DNA of 64,000 nt from Alloalcanivorax dieselolei B5 (GCF_000300005.1 NC_018691.1:3782001-3846000), one strand, 5' to 3'; shown: positions 10,068-19,207, counted from the first letter of the stretch. The notes: generated from the sequence alone by a model not told the origin. Made by a program: numbers and translations.

Positions 10068-11307
10068 GCACCACCTCTGCCTCGACAGTGAGGGCAGCGC
10101 CATCGTCGGCGAAACCGTCCTTCACCTGGGCCAGCTTAAACAGCGCCACGGCCTGCCGCAGTCGCGCGGCCTCCCCTTCCAGCTCACTGGCCGCCGAGGC
10201 CGCCTCCTCCACCAAAGCCGCGTTGCGCTGGGTAACCTGATCCATTTGTGTGATGACCTGATTCACCTGGCCGATGCCCTTGCTCTGCTCCTGCGAGGCG
10301 GAAGCAATCTCATCCATGATGTCGGTGACTCGCCGCACCGCTTCGACGATGTCGGTCATGGTGCTGCCCGCCTGATCCACCAGCCGGGTACCGGCGTCGA
10401 TACGTTCCACCGACGTTTCGATCAATGCACGAATCTTTTTCGACGCCTCGCCACTGCGTCCGGCCAGGGCACGGACTTCCCCCGCCACCACCGCGAAACC
10501 GCGGCCCTGCTCGCCGGCCCGGGCGGCTTCCACCGAAGCGTTCAACGCCAGAATGTTGGTTTGGAAGGCAATGGAATCGATCACCTCGATGATCTCGGTC
10601 ACCTGGCGCGCGCTGCCGCTGATCTCAGCCATGGTGCCCACCACCTCGCCCACCACTTCTCCGCCCCGCTGCGCGGTTTGAGAAGCACTGGCGGCCAGTT
10701 GGCTGGCCTGACGGGCGTTGTCGGCGTTCTGCTCCACCGTCGAGGTGAGCTGCTCCATACTGGCGGCGGTCTGCTCCAGCGAGGCGGCCTGGTGCTCCGT
10801 GCGCGAGGACAAATCACTGTTGCCCTGAGCGATTTCACCCGCGCCCTGATAGATCCCCTGACTGCTGTCGCGCACGGTGGCGACGGTTCGGGACAGGCTT
10901 TGCTGCATATCCGACAAGGCCGCGTACAGTTGACCAATTTCGTTATCGCCACGCGCCTCGATCCGCTCCGACAAATCGCCTTTGGCCATCCGCTCGAAGT
11001 GCCCCACTACCTTGCGCAGTGGCCGGATAACATTGACGGTCACGCCCCACAGCACGATCACCACCAGCACCACGGACGCCGCGATCACCACGCCTATCCC
11101 CCAACGCATGGTGGCGGTGTAGGTATCGAAAGCGGCCAGCGCCTGACTGCCGGCGTCACCGGATTGCGCCGCCAGCCGGATCATCGCGTCATGGCTCTGA
11201 TTGAGGATGTACACACTCTGCGCGCTCAGAATCAGGATCAACAGCGAGAACGCCGCCAGAACCAGCCCCCAACTTACTTTGACCGTCATGTTATCCAGTA
11301 CTTTCAC
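10060..11307 (-). CDS. Methyl-accepting chemotaxis protein with a minimal periplasmic loop
   Basis: A 415-residue receptor with TM1 at about 12-34 and TM2 at about 67-90, leaving only some 32 residues in the periplasm. That is too little for a normal ligand-binding domain. HAMP and a complete signalling hairpin follow, containing the conserved tip [20 protein letters not shown]. It lies between cheW and aer in the motA operon. It may sense membrane state, work through a partner, or act inside mixed receptor arrays. It has no C-terminal tether motif. Confidence 0.93.
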   Translation of the reverse strand: MKVLDNMTVKVSWGLVLAAFSLLILILSAQSVYILNQSHDAMIRLAAQSGDAGSQALAAFDTYTATMRWGIGVVIAASVVLVVIVLWGVTVNVIRPLRKVVGHFERMAKGDLSERIEARGDNEIGQLYAALSDMQQSLSRTVATVRDSSQGIYQGAGEIAQGNSDLSSRTEHQAASLEQTAASMEQLTSTVEQNADNARQASQLAASASQTAQRGGEVVGEVVGTMAEISGSARQVTEIIEVIDSIAFQTNILALNASVEAARAGEQGRGFAVVAGEVRALAGRSGEASKKIRALIETSVERIDAGTRLVDQAGSTMTDIVEAVRRVTDIMDEIASASQEQSKGIGQVNQVITQMDQVTQRNAALVEEAASAASELEGEAARLRQAVALFKLAQVKDGFADDGAALTVEAEVVHA

Positions 11308-11348
11308 GATGGTTATCTCACTCGTCTCGTAGAGACCCTGAACAGCTC

Positions 11349-11849
11349 TTATTCACCAACGCGCTCGACGATGGCCAGTTCCTCGCTGGTGAGCAGTCTC
11401 TCGATGTCCACCAGTACCAGCATGCGTTCCTCCAGATTGCCGAGCCCATGGATGTAATCCAGAGGCAGGCTGATACCGAACTCCGGCGGCGGTTTGATCT
11501 GCTCGGCGGTCAAGGTCATTACGTCCGACACCTGATCCACCACGATACCCACCACGCGGGTACCGATATTGATCACGATCACCACCGTCTGCTGGGTATA
11601 GTCGGCATTGGCCAGACGGAATTTCAGGCGCAAATCGACAATCGGCACGATCACGCCACGCAGGTTGGCCACCCCCTTGATGAAATCCGGCGCATTGGCG
11701 ATGCGGGTGACGTTTTCGTAACCCCGGATCTCCTGGACCTTGAGAATGTCGATGGCGTACTCCTCGTCACCCAGGGAGAACACCAGGAATTCGCGGCTGC
11801 TGATCTCGGCGGCTTTCTTGACGGGATTGACGGAAACCAGGTTGCTCAT
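11349..11849 (-). CDS. cheW: Chemotaxis coupling protein CheW
   Basis: CheW is the adaptor that joins CheA to the receptor tips in the core signalling unit. The protein is 166 residues, a single SH3-like CheW domain with the typical core [17 protein letters not shown] and [14 protein letters not shown]. The ATG at 11849 overlaps the cheA stop by 4 nt (ATGA), so expression is coupled to the kinase. Confidence 0.97.
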   Translation of the reverse strand: MSNLVSVNPVKKAAEISSREFLVFSLGDEEYAIDILKVQEIRGYENVTRIANAPDFIKGVANLRGVIVPIVDLRLKFRLANADYTQQTVVIVINIGTRVVGIVVDQVSDVMTLTAEQIKPPPEFGISLPLDYIHGLGNLEERMLVLVDIERLLTSEELAIVERVGE

Positions 11850-13849
11850 GATGCGGAAACCTCCTTGGAGGAAAGAACAGTGGAGTTTCGAGCGACCGCG
11901 TCACTCGCTTTCTTGCTTTGGCTGAGACGGTGCAGGTCGGGGATATCCAGAATCAGCGCGACGCTGCCGTCACCGAGAATGGTTGCGGCGGACACCCCGG
12001 GAACCTTGCGGTAATTGGTTTCCAGATTCTTGACCACCACTTGCTGCTGGCCCACCAGTTCGTCCACCAGCAGGGCATAGCGGCGCCCCTCGCCCTGCAC
12101 GATAACAACGATGGCCGAGGTCGGATCGGTCACCGCGCCGGACACCTCCATGGCATGGTGCAATGCCACCAACGGTAGATAGTCCTCACGCACTTTCAGC
12201 AGCACATCGCCGCCGGCCATGGTGTAGAGGTCATCGGCACGCGGCTGCAGCGATTCGATCACCGCGCTGACCGGGAGAATGAAGGTCTCCTCACCGACCC
12301 GCACCGACATGCCGTCAAGAATGGCCAGGGTCAACGGCAGTACGATGCGGGTGCGGGTGCCCTGGCCGGCTTCGGAGATCACATCCACATGGCCGCCCAT
12401 GGCCTGGATATTTCGCTTGACCACATCCATTCCGACCCCACGGCCGGAGACGTCACTGACGGCCTCTGCGGTGGAGAAGCCCGGCGCGAAGATCAATTGC
12501 CAGACTTCCTCGTCACTCATGTTGTCGGACACCGGCAGTCCATTGCTGCGGGCCTTGGCAAGAATCCGCTCGCGATCCAGGCCGGCACCGTCATCGCTCA
12601 CCTCAATGAGAATATTGCCGCCCTGGTGCTGGGCGGAGAGCGTGAGGCGGCCGGTGCCCGGCTTGCCGGCGGCGGCACGAAGCTCCGGCGTTTCCAGGCC
12701 ATGATCCAGGCTGTTGCGCACCAGGTGCGTGAGAGGGTCGATGATGCGTTCAGTGAGGCTCTTATCCAGCTCAGTGGATTTGCCCTCGGTAATCAGTTCC
12801 ACATCCTTGCCCAGCTTGCCGGCCAGGTCGCGCACCAGACGCGGGAAACGGCTGAACACATAGTCCATCGGCACCATTCGCACGGACATCACCGCTTCCT
12901 GAAGATCCCGGGCGGTACGCTGCAAAAGGCTGAGGCCGGAGGCGAAGCCGGCATCGCCGGTGAACTCGGAATCCTCCACCACCTGATTGAGCATCGACTG
13001 GGTAATGATCAGTTCGCCCACCAGATTGATGATGTGATCGACCTTGGCCACCGGCACCCGGATCGAGGAATTTGCGCCGCCGTCACGGCTGTCGACGGCC
13101 GGTCGCGCGGCGCTTTTCGTTTCGGCCTTGGGTTGCGGCTCCGGTGTTTTCACCGGCACCGGCAGTTGCTCCGGGGGAATACTGCGAATGTCCAGTTGCT
13201 CCGGCTCGACGATGAAACACATCACCGCCTCGATGTCGTCAGCGCTGGCGGTGGACTTCATCAGCACTTCGTAGCGGTCGTCTTCACCTCGCGTTTCCAG
13301 CACATCGCCAAGCTGGCCCAACTCCTCGATGAGCAGTTTCCGGTCGCTTTCCGACACACCCAGCAGAGCCACGCTCAGGGATTGTCCGGTCCCGCCACTG
13401 GCCGGCGGCGGCGTGGAGGGGGCCACCGTGGTAGCGGGGGCGACATCGCCCGCCGGCTCACCAATTTCCTCCAGCGCCAGCTTTTGCAGCACCTCACAGA
13501 TACGGGCCATCGCCTCCGCGTCCGGCTCCACGCCTTGGCGGTAGGCGTCCAGTTGGTCGTGTAGCATGTCTTTCGCTTCCAGAAAGGTATCGACGATGTC
13601 ACGACGCAGCGTGAGTTCGCCGCGACGGGTGTAATCGAGCAGGTTCTCCAGTAAATGGGTGGTGCGCTGCAGCGCCTCGAACCCGAAGGTACCGGCACCG
13701 CCCTTGATGGAGTGAGCCGCCCGGAAGATGGCGTTGAGTTGCTCCATGTCCGGATTATCGACATCCAGCGCCAGCAGATGGGCTTCCATGTCCCCCAACA
13801 ATTCCTCCGCTTCCTCAAAGAAGGTGCTGTAAAAATCGCTGATATCCAT
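11846..13849 (-). CDS. cheA: Chemotaxis histidine kinase CheA
   Basis: CheA autophosphorylates and passes phosphate to CheY and CheB under receptor control. All five domains are visible in 667 residues: P1 Hpt (1-130, phospho-His H46 in AHSIKGG), P2 CheY/CheB docking (about 155-240), P3 dimerisation (about 265-325), P4 ATPase (N-box [12 protein letters not shown], then DDGAGL) and a P5 CheW-like regulatory domain to the end. The start is 2 nt after the motB stop. It belongs to the motAB-cheAW operon driven by a sigma-28 promoter upstream of motA. Confidence 0.98.
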   Translation of the reverse strand: MDISDFYSTFFEEAEELLGDMEAHLLALDVDNPDMEQLNAIFRAAHSIKGGAGTFGFEALQRTTHLLENLLDYTRRGELTLRRDIVDTFLEAKDMLHDQLDAYRQGVEPDAEAMARICEVLQKLALEEIGEPAGDVAPATTVAPSTPPPASGGTGQSLSVALLGVSESDRKLLIEELGQLGDVLETRGEDDRYEVLMKSTASADDIEAVMCFIVEPEQLDIRSIPPEQLPVPVKTPEPQPKAETKSAARPAVDSRDGGANSSIRVPVAKVDHIINLVGELIITQSMLNQVVEDSEFTGDAGFASGLSLLQRTARDLQEAVMSVRMVPMDYVFSRFPRLVRDLAGKLGKDVELITEGKSTELDKSLTERIIDPLTHLVRNSLDHGLETPELRAAAGKPGTGRLTLSAQHQGGNILIEVSDDGAGLDRERILAKARSNGLPVSDNMSDEEVWQLIFAPGFSTAEAVSDVSGRGVGMDVVKRNIQAMGGHVDVISEAGQGTRTRIVLPLTLAILDGMSVRVGEETFILPVSAVIESLQPRADDLYTMAGGDVLLKVREDYLPLVALHHAMEVSGAVTDPTSAIVVIVQGEGRRYALLVDELVGQQQVVVKNLETNYRKVPGVSAATILGDGSVALILDIPDLHRLSQSKKASDAVARNSTVLSSKEVSAS

Positions 13850-13851
13850 GG

Positions 13852-14712
13852 TTACTCCTGTAGCGGGGCGCGGCCGGCGGGCTCGCCTTCGGCACGGATG
13901 CGGCGTGCCGCCTGCTCATTCAACACCAGCAGCGTAATACGGCGGTTCACCGGATCACCGGGGTGGCTGCCAGCCATCGGCACACGGTCGCCGAGACCGG
14001 CCACGCGCAACAGTTTTTCCGGCGCCAAACCACCGGTAATCAGTTCACGGCGACTGGCATTGGCACGGTCGGCGGACAATTCCCAGTTGCTGTAGCCGCG
14101 TTCACCGTTGGCGTAAGGCACGCTGTCGGTGTGACCGGTGATACTGAGCGGATTGGGCAGGTCATTGAGCAGCGGCGCCAGCGTGCGTAACAACTCGCGC
14201 ATATACGGCGCCACCTGGTCACTGCCAAGATGGAACATGGGACGAGGATCGGTATCCAGAAGTTGAATACGCAGCCCTTCCGGGGTGACGTCGAAACGCA
14301 TTTGCTGACGCAACTCGCGCAGGCTGTCATCGGCACTGATAGTGCTCTCGATACGGCGCTGCAGTTCCAGAAACTGACGCTGCGTTTCCGCCGGCCGGGT
14401 CTGATCACGCAGATCAATACGGGCCTGTTCGCCCTTGGCGTGGGCGGGATCATCGCCGCCGCCGGGAATTGCACTGGTACTGGCGGTGCTACGGTCTCCG
14501 CCGGTCATCGCCACGTTCAGCGGCGTGCGAAAATACTCGGCCAGCCCCTGCAATTGCTGCGGCGTGGCGGTGGAGATCATCCACAACACCAGGAACAACG
14601 CCATCAATGCCGTCATGAAGTCGGCCAGCGCGATCTTCCAACTACCGCCGTGGTGCGCTTCGGCGCGATGCGAGCGGCGGCGAACGACGATGCGACGAAC
14701 GGCTTCGCTCAT
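13852..14712 (-). CDS. motB: Flagellar stator protein MotB
   Basis: MotB is the peptidoglycan-anchored half of the proton-driven stator. The 286-residue protein has a short positive N-terminus, one transmembrane helix carrying the essential proton-accepting Asp (D31, in LADFMTAL), a linker/plug and an OmpA-like peptidoglycan-binding domain (about 160-275, with ITGHTDSVPY and LSADRAN). D31 with no polar Na+-type signature suggests H+ coupling, which is an inference. The ATG overlaps the motA stop by 4 nt. Confidence 0.97.
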   Translation of the reverse strand: MSEAVRRIVVRRRSHRAEAHHGGSWKIALADFMTALMALFLVLWMISTATPQQLQGLAEYFRTPLNVAMTGGDRSTASTSAIPGGGDDPAHAKGEQARIDLRDQTRPAETQRQFLELQRRIESTISADDSLRELRQQMRFDVTPEGLRIQLLDTDPRPMFHLGSDQVAPYMRELLRTLAPLLNDLPNPLSITGHTDSVPYANGERGYSNWELSADRANASRRELITGGLAPEKLLRVAGLGDRVPMAGSHPGDPVNRRITLLVLNEQAARRIRAEGEPAGRAPLQE

Positions 14713-15596
14713 GCTTCACCCACACCCACGCCCTTGTCGTCACGCGGGGTGCCACGCACATGATCCTCCAGTTCACTGAAGCTGGGCCGCTCACTGGTGT
14801 GCAGCGCTTTGCGACCGAATTCCACCGCCAGTTGCGGGGCGTAGCCATTCAGATTGGCGAGCAGGGTGACGCGAATGCACTGCAGCATTTTCACGCCCTC
14901 GCGCACCTGCCGGTCGATACGACTGGCCAGCGGATTGACGAAACCGTAAGCCAGCAGAATACCCAGAAACGTACCCACCAGAGCCTGGGCGATCATATAG
15001 CCCATGGCGTCCACGCCCGCATCAGCGGCCCCCAGCGCCTTCACCACCCCGAGCACGGCGGCGACGATACCGAACGCCGGCAAGGCATCGCCGACCTTGG
15101 ACAAGGCATCGGCGGGAATATGCGCTTCGTCCTCGAAGGCCTCGATTTCATGAACCATCAGCTCATCGAGTTCGTGCGGATCCATACTGCCGCTGATCAT
15201 CAGCCGCAGGTAGTCGGTGATGAACCCCATGATCATCGGATCTTCCCGCAGCTCCGGATAGTCGGCGAACAGGTCGCTGTCCCGCGGGTTTTCGATATCC
15301 CGTTCAATGCCCAGTACCCCTTCACGGCGCATCTTCGACAGCAGCGTGTACAGCAGCGACATCAACGACATGTAGGTGTCCTTGCCGTAACGGGTGGTAC
15401 GCTTGAGCTGAGACGAAGAACGCAGCGTGGCCTTGATCGCCTTGCCATTGTTGGCGGCGATGAAGGAGCCCACGGCGGCACCGCAGATCATCATGATTTC
15501 ACTGGGTTGATAGAGCGGACCGAGATGACCGCCAGCCAGGAAAAAGCCGCCGAACACGGAGAACGCCACGATGATGAAACCAATGGGGATCAGCAC
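14709..15596 (-). CDS. motA: Flagellar stator protein MotA
   Basis: MotA is the ion-channel and torque-generating stator subunit. The 295-residue protein has four hydrophobic segments, two near the N-terminus and two at about residues 170-225 (PAFGIVAAVLGVVKALG and the segment after it), with the cytoplasmic torque loop between the pairs. This is the long enteric/betaproteobacterial form. It heads the motAB-cheAW transcription unit. Confidence 0.97.
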   Translation of the reverse strand: MLIPIGFIIVAFSVFGGFFLAGGHLGPLYQPSEIMMICGAAVGSFIAANNGKAIKATLRSSSQLKRTTRYGKDTYMSLMSLLYTLLSKMRREGVLGIERDIENPRDSDLFADYPELREDPMIMGFITDYLRLMISGSMDPHELDELMVHEIEAFEDEAHIPADALSKVGDALPAFGIVAAVLGVVKALGAADAGVDAMGYMIAQALVGTFLGILLAYGFVNPLASRIDRQVREGVKMLQCIRVTLLANLNGYAPQLAVEFGRKALHTSERPSFSELEDHVRGTPRDDKGVGVGEA

Positions 15597-15668
15597 AACC
15601 GGATTCCTTACGCCGCTGGATCAGTTCACCGCTTCCCGGGGGCGCGGTTTACGAACACTCTCATTTCT

Positions 15669-15695
15669 GTATCGGCAGGAATGGGCGGGGCTTTA
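15669..15695 (-). promoter_or_regulatory. Sigma-28 (FliA) promoter for motAB-cheAW
   Basis: The minus strand reads TAAAGCCC-N11-GCCGATAC. The -35 core TAAAG and -10 core GCCGATA match the FliA consensus, and the spacing is exactly 11. It lies about 70-100 nt upstream of the motA start, in the gap after flhC. This separates late motAB-cheAW transcription from the early flhDC operon. Confidence 0.85.
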
Positions 15696-15742
15696 GGGGG
15701 AATGTGCGCGGGCGTGGTGGGTTATTCGCTTGCCAGCCGGGC

Positions 15743-15764
15743 GGCCTCCTAGGCGTAGGAGGCC
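15743..15764 (-). other. Perfect stem-loop overlapping the flhC stop codon
   Basis: A 9-bp perfect stem (GGCCTCCTA with its complement) and a 4-nt loop cover the last codons and stop of flhC. No T-run follows, so it is not a classic intrinsic terminator. The adjoining 15722-15742 stretch (ATTCGCTTGC and on) resembles a decayed REP arm. The hairpin could slow 3' exonucleases or be a repeat remnant. Confidence 0.55.
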
Positions 15765-16321
15765 GACATGGCGTCGTCGTCCAGCAGCGGTTCCGTCCGC
15801 CGGGACCGCTTGCGGGTCTTGCCCGCTCGCGACGGCGGCTGACAAATACCGCAAACGAAATTCTGTGTCGGGGTATGAGCGTGAGTGACGAAGCGGCCCC
15901 CGCAACAGGTACAGGCGGACAACTCGAACATCTCGCTTTCGAAGAAGCGCACCAGGGTCCAGGCCCGGGTCAGCCCCAGCACCGGCTCGGCGCCATCCAA
16001 TGCCATTTGCTCCAGGTACAGCCGGTAGGCCTTGACGAACCCCTCCATGCGCCCGCATCGCTGCTGCACGGTGAGGTGGCGAAAGAAGCCATAGAACAAC
16101 GACGAGTGAATGTTCGGCAGCCAGGTAATGAACCAGTCCGTGGAAAACGGCAACATACCCTTCGGCGGCGACATGCCCCGCACCTCCTTGTACAGACGGA
16201 TCAGCCGGCCACGGCTGAGCTCGGTCTCGGATTCCAGCACTTGCAACCGGGCGCCCAGTTCAATCAATTCGATGGCGAGCTGCACCTGCTGCATCTCCCC
16301 AACCAGACTCTTTTCACTCAT
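15749..16321 (-). CDS. flhC: Flagellar master activator subunit FlhC
   Basis: FlhC forms the FlhD4C2 activator that recruits sigma-70 RNA polymerase to class II flagellar promoters. The 190-residue protein has the family length. A zinc-binding cysteine cluster, C-T-C-C near residues 137-140 and C-G-I-C near 157-160, is intact, and these residues are needed for DNA binding in E. coli. It follows flhD by 3 nt. The extreme C-terminus lies in a hairpin that may derive from a repeat. Confidence 0.95.
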   Translation of the reverse strand: MSEKSLVGEMQQVQLAIELIELGARLQVLESETELSRGRLIRLYKEVRGMSPPKGMLPFSTDWFITWLPNIHSSLFYGFFRHLTVQQRCGRMEGFVKAYRLYLEQMALDGAEPVLGLTRAWTLVRFFESEMFELSACTCCGGRFVTHAHTPTQNFVCGICQPPSRAGKTRKRSRRTEPLLDDDAMSASYA

Positions 16322-16324
16322 GTC

Positions 16325-16651
16325 TCACCCTTGCCGCGCGGCCACGGCATCGCCGGTGGCGGTCATCAACAGGGCGGCATGGGTCTGTCCCAGTCCCTGC
16401 TCCCGCTTATGGTTGGTCAGCGCTTGCAACTGGCCGGCATCGTCCAACCCGAGACGAAACAGAAACTGGTTGGTACGTGCCAGGCGGCTGAGTTGACGCG
16501 CGGAGAGGGACAACAGCACCTCCGCCATGGACTCGTCGATCTTCAAACGAAACAAAGCGGTGGCGAAATCTTCTTGCAGCAGGCGTTGCGCCAGCAGCAG
16601 ATAAGTCAGATTCAGATCCTGAATTTCGTTCAGTACGTTGTCGACATTCAT
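16325..16651 (-). CDS. flhD: Flagellar master activator subunit FlhD
   Basis: FlhD is the partner subunit of the FlhDC class I activator. The chosen ATG at 16651 gives 108 residues (family about 115), begins MNVDNVLNEIQDLNLTYLLL as in known FlhD, and has AAGGAG upstream with 11 nt spacing. A longer frame upstream has no support. The 5' leader is long, structured and carries CRP-like operators, so this gene is the likely entry point of metabolic control over motility. Confidence 0.95.
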   Translation of the reverse strand: MNVDNVLNEIQDLNLTYLLLAQRLLQEDFATALFRLKIDESMAEVLLSLSARQLSRLARTNQFLFRLGLDDAGQLQALTNHKREQGLGQTHAALLMTATGDAVAARQG

Positions 16652-16982
16652 TGTTGCGCTTGCTCCTTCGGTACCGATACCGAGAGAGTCCCTGACCGGC
16701 TTTGGCCGAGGACTCCCGATCCCCCGATCCATCAGTCTTGCCCGCCGGCATCGTTTCGATGGGCGGCGGGAGCCTGCTCGTCAGCGCCGGTGATAGTGTT
16801 GTTCCGGCAGGCTCCTGGGCCGCGACGTACAGCCACGACTAAGCTTTTAGCGTGACGAGCATCACACTAAAGTACCAAAATAGTGACAGATTTCACATAC
16901 CACTTTTGAATTATTTCAAACTTTCGGTTTCTTGCGGGATAGAGACGGGAGAATGCGGGAAACGGCAGCGAACCGGCTGCCT
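16652..16982 (-). promoter_or_regulatory. flhDC upstream region: structured leader and class I promoter
   Basis: This 331-nt gap has no gene. It is AT-rich at 16840-16940, unlike its surroundings. Reading toward flhD it contains two CRP-like operators (16882-16897 and 16851-16866), a 9-bp stem pairing 16769-16777 with 16807-16815, and a long hairpin at 16741-16770 (CCCGCC...GGCGGG around CATCG-TTT-CGATG). A short hairpin at 16964-16981 ends the upstream operon without a T-run. I could not place the -10 element with confidence. Confidence 0.6.
16851..16897 (-). promoter_or_regulatory. Two tandem CRP/Vfr-like operators upstream of flhDC
   Basis: Plus-strand reads are CGTGA-N6-TCACA at 16851-16866 and AGTGA-N6-TCACA at 16882-16897. 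Each keeps the GTGA and TCAC cores of the CRP consensus TGTGA-N6-TCACA. Their centres are 31 bp apart, close to three helical turns, so two dimers would lie on the same face of the DNA. CRP activates flhDC in E. coli. The same role here is inferred from placement. Confidence 0.7.
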
Positions 16983-17270
16983 TTATCTTTGCTCGCCCGG
17001 AGAACCCTGTTCCAGTTGTTGCACCCAGACCAGCAACTCCGCCACCACCTGGTACAGGGATTCGGGAATACGCTGGTCCAGATTGACGGTCATCAACAAG
17101 GCCACCAATTCCGGCGCGGCATGAACGAAGACGCCGTGGCGGCGGGCTTCTTCCACCAGCCGCTCGGCCACGTCGCCGTAGCCCCTGGCCATTACCCTCG
17201 GAGCGCCGTCACCTTCCCGATAGGCCAAAGCCACCGCCCGGCGGCGCGGCGCATCCCCCCTCTCACTCAT
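16983..17270 (-). CDS. FhlB-like protein (stand-alone FlhB C-domain homologue)
   Basis: A 95-residue soluble protein homologous to the C-terminal cytoplasmic domain of FlhB. Both share AVALxYxxG near the start and LDQ-IP--LY--VAE-LVW toward the end. It lacks membrane segments and the NPTH cleavage motif. Such FhlB proteins can substitute for cleaved FlhB-C in export switching in some bacteria. The ATG at 17270 overlaps the fliK-like stop by 8 nt and has GGAG about 10 nt upstream. It is last in the fliDST operon. Confidence 0.85.
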   Translation of the reverse strand: MSERGDAPRRRAVALAYREGDGAPRVMARGYGDVAERLVEEARRHGVFVHAAPELVALLMTVNLDQRIPESLYQVVAELLVWVQQLEQGSPGEQR

Positions 17271-18369
17271 CGACGTCTTGCTCCGGATCACGATTCACCA
17301 CCTTGATGGTGGCCTGCAGCCCCAGAGCCTCGAGGCGATCCCGCAGCACCGGCTGCCCTTCACTCAGACGCGCCATGGTGTCCGGTCGCGGCGCCGTCAA
17401 TTCGAGATTCAGGTGGCCGCCGTGCAGCCGCAGTTGGACCCGGATCTCACCCAGCGCTTCGCTACGCACCTCCAATTGCGACTGCCACGGTCCCTCCTCC
17501 TCACCGGAACGGTCCGGGTGTTCAGCGTCGGCGTCAGGCCGGGATTCCCGTGGCGGGGCCAGGATCAGCAACGCGGCGAACAGCCCCGACCAAAGGTCGC
17601 CTTCCCAGCGCAACACCGGCGTCGCCAACAACTCCAACTGATGGCGCACCACGGGCTGCACACTCTCTTCCACGCCGGCCGGGCCACGGTGGCCGCCCGC
17701 CGCGGCCACTCGCGGCTCCCCTTCCGTCCCCCCTTCCATTTCTCCGCCGCCGGCATTCATCATGCCCTCCTGCCCCCTGGTCGGCGGTGGCGCCGGCGCC
17801 GTGGCGGGCTCGGAGGTGACAGAGGCCGCCCCGGGGGCAAGCCGCATCTGTGGCTCCGACCGCAACGCTGCCAGCGGACGCTCACCGCGAAACCATTCGC
17901 CAAGGTGGGATTCGTAGAACAGGCCACTGTGCTCCACGCTGCCCCGTAAAGCCGCCGCCAACGGAGCCGAGGACACCGGCGGTCCGGGCAATAGCGGCTC
18001 CGTCGGCCGCACACCGGAAGGCGGCGCGGGATAGCGGATCAACAGGTCGGCGATGGCGCGGGCAGCGCCGCTGAAATGGGTTCTGGCGGATACCGGCGTG
18101 GTGTCCGGCGCCGATGCCGGCGCGGGCAAGGGCGCCCGCTCCCCGGCTTTGGCGGCATCCCGGGCGCCGGCCCCTTCCACCCCCGGTGACGTCGGCGCCG
18201 GCGATTTCGGCGCCAACGGCAGACGGTCGTCGCGTCCCAGCGCCTCCACCGCCTGCCCCGGCACCAAGGGGGTTACCGGCTGATTGAGCGGCGTTGGCGG
18301 CGGTCCATCCATCCGTCGTCCGAGCACCTGGTGCAGCAAGGTATCGAGCAACGGCGTGATGGTGCTCAC
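17263..18369 (-). CDS. FliK-like protein (second hook-length-control homologue)
   Basis: A 368-residue Ala/Pro-rich protein of low complexity up to about residue 240, ending in a compact domain with EIRVQLRLHGGHLNLELTA, the hallmark of the FliK C-terminal (Flg_hook) fold. A separate canonical fliK lies at 30603-31658. Its position after fliT and before an fhlB-like gene recalls betaproteobacterial flagellar operons. It overlaps fliT by 4 nt. Whether it controls hook length, acts as a late secretion factor or is export-linked in another way cannot be read from the sequence. Confidence 0.75.
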   Translation of the reverse strand: MSTITPLLDTLLHQVLGRRMDGPPPTPLNQPVTPLVPGQAVEALGRDDRLPLAPKSPAPTSPGVEGAGARDAAKAGERAPLPAPASAPDTTPVSARTHFSGAARAIADLLIRYPAPPSGVRPTEPLLPGPPVSSAPLAAALRGSVEHSGLFYESHLGEWFRGERPLAALRSEPQMRLAPGAASVTSEPATAPAPPPTRGQEGMMNAGGGEMEGGTEGEPRVAAAGGHRGPAGVEESVQPVVRHQLELLATPVLRWEGDLWSGLFAALLILAPPRESRPDADAEHPDRSGEEEGPWQSQLEVRSEALGEIRVQLRLHGGHLNLELTAPRPDTMARLSEGQPVLRDRLEALGLQATIKVVNRDPEQDVDE

Positions 18370-18782
18370 GGCGTGCCTTTAAGTAACGGGTCGCGGTGAA
18401 AGCGCGCGCGGCCGTCCACCACCTGGGCGGAATGAGACTGATAGGTACGATGCAGGTCCTGGCGGCGACGGCTGGTGCCGAGCAATTGGTCAAGCTCGTC
18501 GCGGCGCGCCATCAGACAACGGCGCACCTCCAGATCCTGTTCGAGGATCCGCTCCAGCAACGCCGCCTTACGCTCCTGCTCCTCCACATTGAAGGACAAA
18601 TCCCGCTCGATACGGGACAGACGGTCCACTTCCAATACATAGCGGGATTGCTCATCCACCAGCGCGTCCCAGTCTTTCTGTCGAACACAGTCCAGCATCC
18701 GGGTGGACCGGGCAAGCAGGGTCTCATAGCTTACCAACACCCCTTGGGGGGTCGGCACGGTGTCCGTGTTTTGGTTACTCAT
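18366..18782 (-). CDS. fliT: Flagellar export chaperone FliT
   Basis: A 138-residue, mostly helical, charged protein directly after fliS (4-nt ATGA overlap), where fliT lies in most fliDST operons. FliT chaperones the filament cap FliD and in enterobacteria also inhibits FlhDC. Sequence conservation in the family is low, so the call rests on length, helical composition (repeated ERxLxxxVEEQERKA-like heptads) and synteny. The feedback role on FlhDC is plausible here because flhDC is present, but that is inference. Confidence 0.75.
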   Translation of the reverse strand: MSNQNTDTVPTPQGVLVSYETLLARSTRMLDCVRQKDWDALVDEQSRYVLEVDRLSRIERDLSFNVEEQERKAALLERILEQDLEVRRCLMARRDELDQLLGTSRRRQDLHRTYQSHSAQVVDGRARFHRDPLLKGTP

Positions 18783-19207
18783 ACCCCCTCCGCGGAATGT
18801 CGTGGATCAATTTCACGCCAGGCGGATCCGATATTCTCCAGCAGTTCCGCCGCTTGTTGCAGACGCTCATCATCATTATGCAGGTTGGCGGCCAGCAGCA
18901 GCCGCGCCACATAGTCATACAACGCCGCCAGGCGCTCGGCCAGCTCACCGCCACGCTCCTGGTCGAGCGCGGCCTTCAGACCATTGTTGACGATGTCCAG
19001 CGCCTTGGAGATCGCCGCGCCCTTTTCCGCGGCGCGGCCGTCCTGCAAATGCAGGCGGGCGGTGCGGATGGCGCTTTGCGCGCCATCGAAGAGCAAGGTA
19101 ATCAATTGGTGTGGACTGGCTGACATCACGCCGCTCTCCACTCCCACTCTGGCGTAGGCGCCGGCTCCGCGTGCAAAGGCGGAATAGCCACCGGTATTGT
19201 TCATCAT
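18779..19207 (-). CDS. fliS: Flagellin chaperone FliS
   Basis: FliS binds the C-terminal helix of flagellin and delivers it to the export gate. I chose ATG 19207 (142 residues), with GGGAG about 5 nt upstream. A second ATG lies directly after it at 19204. The family signature is visible: AYARVGVESGVMSASPHQLITLLFDGA near residues 17-43, then LQDGRAAEKG and LYDYVARLLLAAN. It follows fliD. Confidence 0.93.
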   Translation of the reverse strand: MMNNTGGYSAFARGAGAYARVGVESGVMSASPHQLITLLFDGAQSAIRTARLHLQDGRAAEKGAAISKALDIVNNGLKAALDQERGGELAERLAALYDYVARLLLAANLHNDDERLQQAAELLENIGSAWREIDPRHSAEGV

